Positions 27,494 to 35,348 of a DNA stretch of 64,000 bases are shown here, one piece after another. This DNA is from Loktanella atrilutea. Its GTDB lineage: Bacteria > Pseudomonadota > Alphaproteobacteria > Rhodobacterales > Rhodobacteraceae. The translations under genes were made by a program, and so were the position numbers. The stretch lies in NCBI RefSeq assembly GCF_900128995.1, contig NZ_FQUE01000002.1:479853-543852 (forward strand). The letters are read 5' to 3'. Below the pieces are notes generated by a model that saw only the letters and a program-made list of their open reading frames with translations, did not search any database and was not told the DNA's origin. Position 1 is the stretch's first letter, and every line of letters begins with the position of its first letter.

Positions 27494-30008
27494 GGGCGTC
27501 GCGGGTGCGGTCCCAGACGGCGGCAAGGTCCGCGATCGCCGCTGTCACGGTCGCCGGGTCGCCCGCCTTGGCCGCCGTCTCGATCCGCTTCAGCTGATCC
27601 CGAAAGGCGGTGGCGCCGAAGACCCCGGCGCTGCCGGCGATCTTGTGCGACCGGGCCGCGACCTCTGCCAGATCGGTGTCGGCCACGTCCTGCAGCCAGA
27701 CCAGCAGATCATCCGCTTCCTGTACGAAACGCCCCGCAAGCCGGGCGTAGCCCGCGGGCCCGAGCACCTCTCGCGTTTCGGCGGCGTGATCGCGGTCGAT
27801 CACGCCGGCAGCAACGCCGGGCGCCGGTCCTTGATGGGCAGCCAGCACCTCGGCCAGCGCCGCCTTCGACAGCGGCTTCATCAGGATGCCGTCCATGCCG
27901 TCCGTCATGAAGGCATCCTGTTCGTCGCGCATCGCGTTGGCCGTCAGCGCGACAATGGGCGATTGCGCCGACGGGCCGTCGCCCTTCCGGATGGCACGGG
28001 TCGCGGTGCGCCCGTCCATCACGGGCATGCTGATATCCATCAGGATCAGGTCGAACCGTCGTGCCTGCGCCGCGGCGACGCCCAACTGCCCATCCGCGGC
28101 CTCGGTCACCCGATGCCCGCCAGCTTCAAGCATGTCGCGCACCACGGTCCGGTTGATCTCGTTATCCTCGACCACCAGCACATGCAGCGGGCGCTGCGGC
28201 GCCTGCGCCGGCGCGGCGACCTCGACGATCTCTGCCGGTTCGGCGACGGCGACCGGCAGCCTGACCCAAAAGGTGCTGCCCCGCCCCGGCGCACTGTCGA
28301 CGCCGATGTCCCCGTCAAGCGCCTGCACGAACCGCCGCGCGATGCTAAGGCCAAGGCCGGTCCCGCCGACCTCTCGGTCATAGGCGGAATTGCCGGTCAC
28401 GAAGTCGTCGAAGACGCGCGCCGCCAGATCGGCATCCAGCCCGGGGCCGGTATCCGTCACGGCAAAGGTCAGCCCGATCCTGTCGCCGTCGGGCTCTGCG
28501 GCGACCGTCACCGTGATCTTTCCGGCCTTCGTGAACTTCACCGCATTGCCGACGAGGTTCATCAGAATGTGCTGCAGGCGGTCGTGATCGGACATGATCC
28601 AGTTGTGCGGTGCCCCGTTCCAGCCCCATTCCAGCGCCGTGCCGTTCGCCGCGGCCATGCTGGTCTGGCTGTCGACGATGTCCTGCAGCAGGACGGACAG
28701 ATTCATCGGCTCCGCCCGCACGCTCATCTTGCCGGCGTCATAGCGCGTGATGTCCAGCACGTCAGAGATGTGCCGCATCAGCAGCCGGCCAGAGGTTTCC
28801 ATGTTGCGCACGAAGCGGGCCTGCTGCGGGTTCAGCTGTGTATCCTGCAACAGGTCCATGTTGCCAAGCAGACCGTTCAGCGGCGTCCGGATCTCGTGGC
28901 TCATCGTGGCCAGGAATTCCGTCTTCAGCTTTTCGTTGGCGAGGGCCGTGTCGCGCGCGGCCATCAGCTCTGCCTCGTCCGCCACCCGGCGCGAGATGTC
29001 GCGCACGAAGGCGATGAAGATCTCGCCGGCCTCCGTCACCGACGACTGGATCGACAGCTCGATCGGAAAGACCTCTCCGCTGGCGCGCATCCCCTCCAGC
29101 CGGACGCGGCCTTGGCCCACGACCCGCTTGGGTCCGCCGTTCCGCATCCGTTCCATCCCCGCGTCATGGGCGGCACGCAGATGCGGCGGCACGATGACGC
29201 CGCCCAGATCGCGCCCAACGACATCCTCGGCGAAATGACCGAAGATCGCCTCGGCCGCGGGGCTGAAGGTCATGATCCGGCCCGCAGCATCGCTGACGAT
29301 GACGCCGTCGAGCGATGTCGCGATGATCGCGTTCATCCGGGTGACGGTCTGGGCCTGCAGGTCCGCCCGCCGCGTATTCGCGGCAATCAGCCGGTTCAGG
29401 TAAAGCACGGCGACCGCCAGCGTGCCGATCAGGATCGCAAGGGCGATCGCCAGTTCCGTCAGGGTCCGGGCAACGGCGCGGCGCTGCACGTCGGATGCGA
29501 CGGCGAAAAGGTCCAGCCCCGCGGTGGACAGATCGCGCACGACGGGGCGGACGGCGTCTGCTCGGTCGCGCAGGGCCGGAAGGCTGGCCCTCAAAGCCAG
29601 ATCGTCAGAATCAATGACGGGGATGCTGTCTTCAAGGAAGGTCTGAATCTGGGCAAGCTCCGTGCGGAACCCAGCATCCGCGCGCAGGTCAGCAAAGACC
29701 CTCGCCTCGCGGATGGTGCCGATCCGGCTGTAGAAGATGTCGAACTTGCGACGCACGTCACCCAGATCGACCGGGGTCATCGTCATCCGTTTGGTGAACT
29801 CAAGAAACTCCACCTCGGTCTGGGACAGCGACCACTGGACGTTGTCCGAACTGGCGGACCCCAGCAGGCGGATTTCTCGCGAGACATTGAGGGTCAGGAA
29901 CAGGATCGCCGCAAACGCGACAAGGCCGGACACCACCGCCATGGTGCGCCCGGCCCGCTTGCGTCTGTGCGGCATCATCGCCAGATCCGTCACTCCCCCG
30001 TCGGACAT
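27486..30008 (-). CDS. Hybrid sensor histidine kinase (periplasmic sensor, PAS, HisKA, HATPase, REC, HPt)
   Basis: 840 residues. TM helices at about 24-42 and 183-205 bracket a periplasmic sensor of about 140 residues. Then PAS (about 222-342), HisKA with phospho-acceptor His371 (MSHEIRTPLNG), HATPase with N-box NLVGNAVKFT, GPG and GLGLSI G-boxes, a receiver with Asp658 and Lys711, and a C-terminal HPt with His788 (RSHKIAGSAG). All phosphorelay residues are present. It follows a periplasmic protein gene by 20 bp and has no response regulator in its own operon; the LuxR-type regulator at 33178 is the obvious partner candidate within the EPS locus. Confidence 0.9.
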   Translation of the reverse strand: MSDGGVTDLAMMPHRRKRAGRTMAVVSGLVAFAAILFLTLNVSREIRLLGSASSDNVQWSLSQTEVEFLEFTKRMTMTPVDLGDVRRKFDIFYSRIGTIREARVFADLRADAGFRTELAQIQTFLEDSIPVIDSDDLALRASLPALRDRADAVRPVVRDLSTAGLDLFAVASDVQRRAVARTLTELAIALAILIGTLAVAVLYLNRLIAANTRRADLQAQTVTRMNAIIATSLDGVIVSDAAGRIMTFSPAAEAIFGHFAEDVVGRDLGGVIVPPHLRAAHDAGMERMRNGGPKRVVGQGRVRLEGMRASGEVFPIELSIQSSVTEAGEIFIAFVRDISRRVADEAELMAARDTALANEKLKTEFLATMSHEIRTPLNGLLGNMDLLQDTQLNPQQARFVRNMETSGRLLMRHISDVLDITRYDAGKMSVRAEPMNLSVLLQDIVDSQTSMAAANGTALEWGWNGAPHNWIMSDHDRLQHILMNLVGNAVKFTKAGKITVTVAAEPDGDRIGLTFAVTDTGPGLDADLAARVFDDFVTGNSAYDREVGGTGLGLSIARRFVQALDGDIGVDSAPGRGSTFWVRLPVAVAEPAEIVEVAAPAQAPQRPLHVLVVEDNEINRTVVRDMLEAGGHRVTEAADGQLGVAAAQARRFDLILMDISMPVMDGRTATRAIRKGDGPSAQSPIVALTANAMRDEQDAFMTDGMDGILMKPLSKAALAEVLAAHQGPAPGVAAGVIDRDHAAETREVLGPAGYARLAGRFVQEADDLLVWLQDVADTDLAEVAARSHKIAGSAGVFGATAFRDQLKRIETAAKAGDPATVTAAIADLAAVWDRTRDALI

Positions 30009-30028
30009 GGGCTGTCCGCCCGACCGGG

Positions 30029-30538
30029 TTAGCGGTCCACCTCGATCCTGTCGAGTTGCCAGATGCTCCGCGAATAGACGACCTCCGACCGGAAGGCGGC
30101 GCTGCTGTCGTAGGGGTAGATGATCCAGAGCGGGCCCTTGTCGCGCACCGGCATCTCTGCGTCGTCCATCAGATAGGCGATGATCGGTCCGCCCGCGACG
30201 GCGTCAGAGACAGGGATCTCGACCGTGTAATCATTGATTGCCGTGGCCAGCAGCGTGCCGTCCTCCACCCCCAGCTGATCCATCAGATCGGCCAGCGACA
30301 CGCCGGTGAAGGTATGCGTGCCTTCCGTCCAGATCGTGCTGGTCTCGATCGTGGTGACAGGCAGGGCCATCAGTGCCGCACGATCAAAGGTCAGCGCCGC
30401 CTCGGGCGCATCGACCTCGCCGGATATGGTCAGCAGCACCTCCGGCGTGGCAGTGGGCGCATCCTGCGCCGCGACGCCCGTGGCACAGGTCATCGTCATC
30501 AGCGCCAGACCGGCGGTCTTTTGGATTCGTGCAAACAT
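30029..30538 (-). CDS. Periplasmic protein resembling the molybdopterin-binding oxidoreductase fold, without cysteine
   Basis: 169 residues with a Sec signal peptide ending near GVAAQDA (about residue 26). The mature part (VLLTISGEVDAPEAALTFDRAALMALPVTT, then FTGVSLADLMDQLG) matches the small SUOX-like domain often annotated as molybdopterin-dependent oxidoreductase. It has no Cys, so the molybdenum-ligating residue is missing and enzymatic activity is unlikely. It is 20 bp upstream of the hybrid kinase in the same operon, which suggests a ligand-binding or sensory partner for the kinase's periplasmic domain. A 22-bp palindrome lies 72 bp upstream of its start. Confidence 0.75.
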   Translation of the reverse strand: MFARIQKTAGLALMTMTCATGVAAQDAPTATPEVLLTISGEVDAPEAALTFDRAALMALPVTTIETSTIWTEGTHTFTGVSLADLMDQLGVEDGTLLATAINDYTVEIPVSDAVAGGPIIAYLMDDAEMPVRDKGPLWIIYPYDSSAAFRSEVVYSRSIWQLDRIEVDR

Positions 30539-30609
30539 GACAGGCTCCCTTGTCGATTTCCCTCTTGTCGCGCAAATCGCGGCAGAATGCATGCGGCCTT
30601 CGGGATAGC

Positions 30610-30631
30610 GACCTATCCGGACGGATAGGTC
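30610..30631. promoter_or_regulatory. Perfect 22-bp palindrome upstream of the periplasmic-protein/kinase operon
   Basis: GACCTATCCG-N2-CGGATAGGTC, 10-bp perfect arms, spacer GA. It starts 72 bp before the start at 30538 and lies 10 bp beyond the galU stop. An identical pair of arms occurs at 33791. No T-run follows in either direction, so an operator is preferred over a terminator, but its position just after galU leaves the second reading possible. Confidence 0.65.
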
Positions 30632-30641
30632 GCGCGCCGCG

Positions 30642-31529
30642 TCACGCGGCGATACGGCCTGCCGGACGGTCCCCGTCGACGATGCACCGCACGCCCGCCG
30701 CCAGATCTCCCCGCGCCAGGGCAAAGGCGACGGTGGCCTGCACGAAGCCCGCCACCGACCCGCAGTCGAAGCGTTCGCCGGCAAAGCGATAGCCGGTCAC
30801 GCCGGTGTCGACGACATCCGCGTTGATCGCGTCGGTCAGTTGCAGCTCTCCGCCGGCACCCGGTGTCAGATCGGCCAGCCTATCAAAGATCGAGGGCTGC
30901 AGGATATAGCGCCCGACGACCGCCAGTGTGGACGGCGCCCGCGCCGGATCCGGCTTCTCGACCAGACCGCGTGCCTGGGCCAGCCTGCCGTCCTGTCGGG
31001 CGACGTCCAGCACGCCGTAGGACGCCGTCTCGGCCCGCGCGACGTCCATCGTCGCCACCATGTGGCCGCCGGTCAGGCGATGCGCCGCCACCATCTGCGA
31101 CAAGGCACCTGTTTCTCCCGCGATCACGTCGTCGGGCAGCAGGACGGCAAAGGGTTCGTCACCGATCAGCCGCCGGGCCTGCCGCACCGCGTGGCCCAGA
31201 CCCAGCGGCTGCGCCTGCCGCAGGATCGTCAGCGCGCCCTCGGGCATCCGCGTCCGGTCCAGCGCCGCCAGCGCATCCGTCTTGCCCTTCGCGCGCAGGC
31301 GCTCTTCCAGCAGGGCGGCTGTGTCGAAGTAATCCTCCAGCGCGCACTTTCCGGCGGCAGAGACGAAGATGAACTCCTCGATCCCCGCCGCGCGCGCCTC
31401 GTCCACGGCATACTGGATCAGCGGGCGGTCGATCAGCGTCAGCATCTCTTTCGGGATGGACTTGGTGGCGGGCAGGAAACGGGTGCCCATGCCGGCGACG
31501 GGAAAGACGGCCTTGCGGATATGGGTCAT
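30642..31529 (-). CDS. galU: UTP-glucose-1-phosphate uridylyltransferase
   Basis: 295 residues. Makes UDP-glucose for EPS and other glycans in the cytoplasm. Family blocks: KAVFPVAGMGTRFLPATKSIPKEMLTLIDRPLIQYAVDEA at the N-terminus, LGLGHAVRQARRLIGDEPFAVLLPDDVI, and LVEKPDPARAPSTLAVVGRYIL. It lies 21 bp downstream of the WecG/sugar-transferase fusion in the same direction, fitting precursor supply for the polymer. Confidence 0.93.
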   Translation of the reverse strand: MTHIRKAVFPVAGMGTRFLPATKSIPKEMLTLIDRPLIQYAVDEARAAGIEEFIFVSAAGKCALEDYFDTAALLEERLRAKGKTDALAALDRTRMPEGALTILRQAQPLGLGHAVRQARRLIGDEPFAVLLPDDVIAGETGALSQMVAAHRLTGGHMVATMDVARAETASYGVLDVARQDGRLAQARGLVEKPDPARAPSTLAVVGRYILQPSIFDRLADLTPGAGGELQLTDAINADVVDTGVTGYRFAGERFDCGSVAGFVQATVAFALARGDLAAGVRCIVDGDRPAGRIAA

Positions 31530-31550
31530 GGTCTTAATCCTTTCTGGGTG

Positions 31551-32930
31551 TCAGTGGGCGCCGCGACCGGACACGACGGCGCGGAATGTCAGGGCGATCA
31601 ACATCAGGTCAAGCAGGATGGTCCGCGACCGGGCATAGGTCAGGTCCATGTCGATCATCTGGTCGAAGGCGATGTCGGCACGGCCCGACACCTGCCAGAG
31701 GCCGGTGATCCCCGGCTTTACCGCCAGACGCCCCATGGCGCGGGCCGGATAGGCCGCGACTTCATCCGGCAGCGCCGGGCGCGGACCGACGATCGCCATC
31801 TCGCCGCGCAGCACGTTCAGGATCTGCGGCAGCTCGTCGATGGACAGACGACGGATCACCTTGCCGACCTTCGTGATGCGCGGATCGGATTTCGACTTGA
31901 AGCAGACGCCTTCCCGATCCGACGTCGCCAGCAACGCCGCCCGCCGCGCCTCGGCATCCTGCGCCATGGACCGGAACTTGTAGATCGTGAAGGGCCGGCC
32001 GTTCTGGCCGATCCGGGTCTGCCGGAACAGCACCGGCCCCTGCGAATCCGCCTTGATCGCCAGCGCCGTCAGCGCAAGGACCGGTGCCAGTGCCACGCAG
32101 GCAAAGCCCGCCACCGTGATATCGAGCGCCCGGCGCGCCACGCTGGCACCAGAAACGCGACGCAGCACCGTCGCCCCCGCGCGCGCCATGAAGGTGAAGT
32201 TACCGGCCAGATAGCGACGTGCCAGACGGCGCGGCTCCTGGGCCAGACGCCAGATCCACTCGGACCGCGCCCGCCGCAGCCAGAGGGGGGCGCGGCTGAC
32301 GTTGCCAGCCAGAAAATCCAGCGCCGCCCCGACACCGGTGACCAGCTGCGCGTCGATCCTGTGGGCGTTGCGGTGGATCCAGATCTCCTGCAGCGGCACA
32401 CCAAGGGCGACCAGCACGATATCGGCGCCGCTGGCGTTGATATCGGCGATGACGGCATCCGTATCCTGCGCGCCGTCGAACCCGTCGCGGGTGCCGACGA
32501 CCCGCAGGTGCGGAATGCGCCGGATCAGCGTGGCGGCCGCCGCATCCGCTGTGCCGGGCGTGCCGCCGAACAGATAGACCGCCTTGCCGGTCTTCGCCGC
32601 CCGCGCCAGAAGCGCCGGGATCAGGTCCGTACCATTGAGGTTGCCCGCAAGGCGCTGGCCCGTCATCCGGCCCGCCAGGGCGATACCGATCCCGTCTGGC
32701 AGCAGCACGTCGGCGCAGCGCACCGCCGTCATGTAGGTGCGGTCCCGATGCATCACGTTGCAGCAATGGGCATTGATGAAGAAGGCAGTGCGCTTTCCGG
32801 GTGACAGAAGCAGGTCGACAGCCCTTTCGGCCGTGCTGTCCAACAGCGTCAGGTCGAGTGCGGGCAAGTAGCTCTGTGCGTCCTCAAAGGCATCCGGAGT
32901 GGTCAGGAAATCGAAGGTTGCGTGTTTCAT
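31551..32930 (-). CDS. Fusion of WecG/TagA/CpsF glycosyltransferase and initiating sugar-phosphate transferase
   Basis: 459 residues with two enzymes. Residues about 25-225 are a GT26 WecG/TagA domain (TAFFINAHCCNVM, LLPDGIGIALAGRMTG, LFGGTPG, ALGVPLQEIWIHRN). Residues about 262-459 are a bacterial sugar transferase of the WcaJ/PglC core: RRALDITVAGFACVALAPVLAL, GPVLFRQTRIGQNGRPFTIYKFRSM, RRLSIDELPQILNVLRGEM, VGPRPALP. Only one hydrophobic segment precedes the catalytic core. It probably links the first sugar phosphate to undecaprenyl phosphate and adds the next sugar. It begins 247 bp from the divergent response regulator. Confidence 0.9.
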   Translation of the reverse strand: MKHATFDFLTTPDAFEDAQSYLPALDLTLLDSTAERAVDLLLSPGKRTAFFINAHCCNVMHRDRTYMTAVRCADVLLPDGIGIALAGRMTGQRLAGNLNGTDLIPALLARAAKTGKAVYLFGGTPGTADAAAATLIRRIPHLRVVGTRDGFDGAQDTDAVIADINASGADIVLVALGVPLQEIWIHRNAHRIDAQLVTGVGAALDFLAGNVSRAPLWLRRARSEWIWRLAQEPRRLARRYLAGNFTFMARAGATVLRRVSGASVARRALDITVAGFACVALAPVLALTALAIKADSQGPVLFRQTRIGQNGRPFTIYKFRSMAQDAEARRAALLATSDREGVCFKSKSDPRITKVGKVIRRLSIDELPQILNVLRGEMAIVGPRPALPDEVAAYPARAMGRLAVKPGITGLWQVSGRADIAFDQMIDMDLTYARSRTILLDLMLIALTFRAVVSGRGAH

Positions 32931-32945
32931 CTGGGGTGTCCCGTT

Positions 32946-32960
32946 TGCAGATCATCTGCA
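32946..32960. promoter_or_regulatory. 15-bp perfect palindrome just upstream of the WecG/sugar-transferase fusion gene
   Basis: TGCAGAT-C-ATCTGCA, 7-bp perfect arms, located 16-30 bp before the start at 32930 and 218 bp before the divergent regulator. Different in sequence from the 22-bp EPS palindromes. Possibly an operator or a 5'-UTR element; no factor can be named. Confidence 0.4.
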
Positions 32961-33177
32961 TTCAGATCAATGAAAACAGGGGTTTGGCGCAACGAAGCGA
33001 CGGGACAGGTGCAGGGGTCAGACGGGCCGCGGGACAGCCGGGCGGTGACCCGCCCCCCTGCCGTGGGTTGGTGAACATATCCTTAATGGTTAAGAGACTC
33101 GCCGAATGTGCATCACATTCAGCCTTTGATTGGCCACACTCCCGGATTAAGAACATCGTAACCATGAGGGACACGTC

Positions 33178-33792
33178 ATGAGAGTATTGATCGCAGACGA
33201 CCATGATCTTCTGAGGGACACGCTGGTCATGTATCTGGAGGGTCAGGGCGGGATCGAGACCGCCTCGGTCGGCAACTTCGCCGATGCCTGTGCCCGGATC
33301 GCGGCGGACGATCCCTACGACCTCGTCCTGCTGGACTACAACATGCCCGGCATGAACGGCCTTGCCGGCCTGCGTACGGCCATCGCCATGGGCACCGGCC
33401 AGCGCGTCGCCCTTATCTCCGGCGAGGCGACGCGCCGGATCGCAGAGGATGCGCTGGAAGCCGGTGCAGCCGGTTTCGTGCCGAAGTCGCTGCCCGCCAA
33501 GTCGCTGATCAATGCCGTCCGCTTCATGGCCATGGGCGAGCAATACGCGCCGATCGACTTCATGACGGCGGTCGAGGAAAAGGTGACGAACCCGCTGGCC
33601 GACAAGCTGACCGCGCGCGAACTACAGGTCCTGCAGGGCCTGACCGAAGGCAAGTCCAACAAGGAAATCGCCCGCGATCTGGATATCCAGGAGCCGACGG
33701 TCAAGCTGCACGTCAAGACGCTCTACCGCAAGGTCGGTGCCGCGAACCGCACGCAGGCCGCGATGATCGCCCGAGAGGCCGGACTTTACTGA
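33178..33792 (+). CDS. LuxR/NarL-family response regulator in the EPS locus
   Basis: 204 residues. Receiver domain with Asp-Asp at 7-8, phospho-acceptor Asp53 (LLDYNMPGMNG) and Lys at about 104 (FVPKSLPAK). The C-terminal LuxR HTH (about 140-204) reads LTARELQVLQGLTEGKSNKEIARDLDIQEPTVKLHVKTLYRK. Placed between the initiating-transferase operon (divergent) and the wzc-wzy operon, 110 bp before wzc. Likely the transcriptional regulator of EPS genes; the palindrome starting in its stop codon is a candidate target. The phosphodonor is probably the hybrid kinase at 27486, by inference. Confidence 0.88.
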   Translation: MRVLIADDHDLLRDTLVMYLEGQGGIETASVGNFADACARIAADDPYDLVLLDYNMPGMNGLAGLRTAIAMGTGQRVALISGEATRRIAEDALEAGAAGFVPKSLPAKSLINAVRFMAMGEQYAPIDFMTAVEEKVTNPLADKLTARELQVLQGLTEGKSNKEIARDLDIQEPTVKLHVKTLYRKVGAANRTQAAMIAREAGLY

Positions 33793-33812
33793 CCTATCCG
33801 GGCGGATAGGTC
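33791..33812. promoter_or_regulatory. Perfect 22-bp palindrome upstream of the wzc-wzy operon
   Basis: GACCTATCCG-N2-CGGATAGGTC with spacer GG, arms identical to those at 30610. It overlaps the response-regulator stop codon and ends 91 bp before the wzc-like start. Its position matches an upstream activator or operator site; no T-run follows, which speaks against an ordinary terminator. Confidence 0.65.
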
Positions 33813-33902
33813 GCCGCCTCCGATGCGACCGCCGCATCCCCGTCCGCGCGCGTGCTGCCCTTGCTTCAAATTGTTAGGACATTGGTTAAGGAGACTTGAA
33901 CC

Positions 33903-35348
33903 ATGTCCTACGCCCCAGCCGACACCACGCTGATCGCCCCGCGTCCCAAACCCGCCAAAGGCCGTATCAGGCGCGCCATCGTCGGTGGCCGCCTCGGCGA
34001 TCTGGGACGTCTGCCACGCTACGCGGCCTTCGCGCTGCTGGGCGGTGCGATGATCTGGGCCCCGATCACCGGCTACCTGCGCACCGCGCCGCTGAAATAC
34101 AAATCCTCCACCTCGCTGATCTTGCCCGGCTCCGGCGCCTCCGCCTCCTTGAACCTGAACGGCATCGGGCAGGCTTCGTCCTCCGCGAACTCCGCTTTTT
34201 CCAGCAATGCGGTCAGCCCGACCGAGACCTACAAGCGCCTGCTGGCCGCCGACCGGATTCTCGCCGCCGCGGCACGATCGCTCGACATCAGCCAGGGAGA
34301 GCTTGGCCAGCCCCGCGTCGAACTGGTCGACCAGACCAGCCTGATCCATTTCGAGATGACCGGCGGCAGCCCCGAGGATGCGCAGGCCCGCGGCGAGGCA
34401 ATTCTGACCGCCTTCTTCCGCGAACTCGACGCGCTCCGCGCCGACGAGGTGAACACCCGCGAGGACAGCAGCCTGCAGGCGATCGCCGACTACCGCGACT
34501 CCGTCGGCGGCACACGGGCCGAGATCTCGCGTCTGCAGGATGAAACCGGCCTGCTGTCGGTGAAGCAATACGACGTGCTGCTCGACCGCAACCTGGCGCT
34601 CGAAACCGAAATCCGCAGCCGTGCCGCGGCACTTGCGGACGCCGATGCAGCGGTCGCGGCGATGTCGCGGCAGCTGGGCCTCGATCCCCTGACCGCGGCA
34701 AGGACGCTGAAGCTTTACGCAGACGGGTCCTACCTCGCCCTGCTGGACGACATCGCCCGGTTCGAGGCGGCCCATGCCGAAGCCTCCGCCCATTATGGCC
34801 CCGCGCATCCCAAGGTAGTCGCCGCCCGGGACGGACGCGACAAGGCCCGCACCGCCGCACTGCAACTGGCCTCTGCCACGACAGGACTGGACATCGCCAC
34901 GCTTGCGACCCTCGACCTCGCCCCGCAGGGCGCGCGCGCAGAGCTGCTGTCGGACCTCGTCCGCAAGGATGTCGACCGGGCCGGCCTGAAGCAGGAACTG
35001 ACGACGCTCAAGGCGCAGCACGCCGAAGGTCAGGCCGACCTGAACCGCAAGGCCGCCGCAGCCGCGCAACTTCAGGATCTGGAACGGGACTTTTCCGTTG
35101 CCGAGGCGGTCTTCGCCTCCGCCATCGCCCGCGCGCAGTCCAGCAAGTCCGACGTCTATGCTTCCTACCCGCTGGTGCAGGTGCTGGAAAACCCCTCGCT
35201 GGCCGACCGCCCCTCGTCGCCCAACCGCAAGCTTGCCATCGCCGCTGGCATCGCGGCCACGCTGATGATGCTGATGGCCCTCGCAATGGGCTGGGTCCGG
35301 CTGGCCCTGATCAGCCGCCTGCTTTCCAAGACACCGGTCGCCGCATGA
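33903..35348 (+). CDS. Wzz/GumC-like polysaccharide co-polymerase lacking the tyrosine-kinase domain
   Basis: 481 residues. TM1 at about 40-60, a large periplasmic domain with Wzz N-terminal block (PLKYKSSTSLILPGSG) and heptad-rich helices (about 170-410), the PNRKLAIAAG block before TM2 (about 450-475), and a short cytoplasmic tail. No Walker A follows, unlike Wzc. Controls chain length and couples polymerisation to export. SD AAGGAGA 8 bp upstream. It overlaps the polymerase start by 4 bp. Confidence 0.87.
   Translation: MSYAPADTTLIAPRPKPAKGRIRRAIVGGRLGDLGRLPRYAAFALLGGAMIWAPITGYLRTAPLKYKSSTSLILPGSGASASLNLNGIGQASSSANSAFSSNAVSPTETYKRLLAADRILAAAARSLDISQGELGQPRVELVDQTSLIHFEMTGGSPEDAQARGEAILTAFFRELDALRADEVNTREDSSLQAIADYRDSVGGTRAEISRLQDETGLLSVKQYDVLLDRNLALETEIRSRAAALADADAAVAAMSRQLGLDPLTAARTLKLYADGSYLALLDDIARFEAAHAEASAHYGPAHPKVVAARDGRDKARTAALQLASATTGLDIATLATLDLAPQGARAELLSDLVRKDVDRAGLKQELTTLKAQHAEGQADLNRKAAAAAQLQDLERDFSVAEAVFASAIARAQSSKSDVYASYPLVQVLENPSLADRPSSPNRKLAIAAGIAATLMMLMALAMGWVRLALISRLLSKTPVAA

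Noticed and set aside
27357..30032. 890-codon plus-strand frame opposite the hybrid kinase
   Set aside because: Mirror of the kinase codon bias; composition is Arg/Gln/His/Asp-rich without any family pattern.
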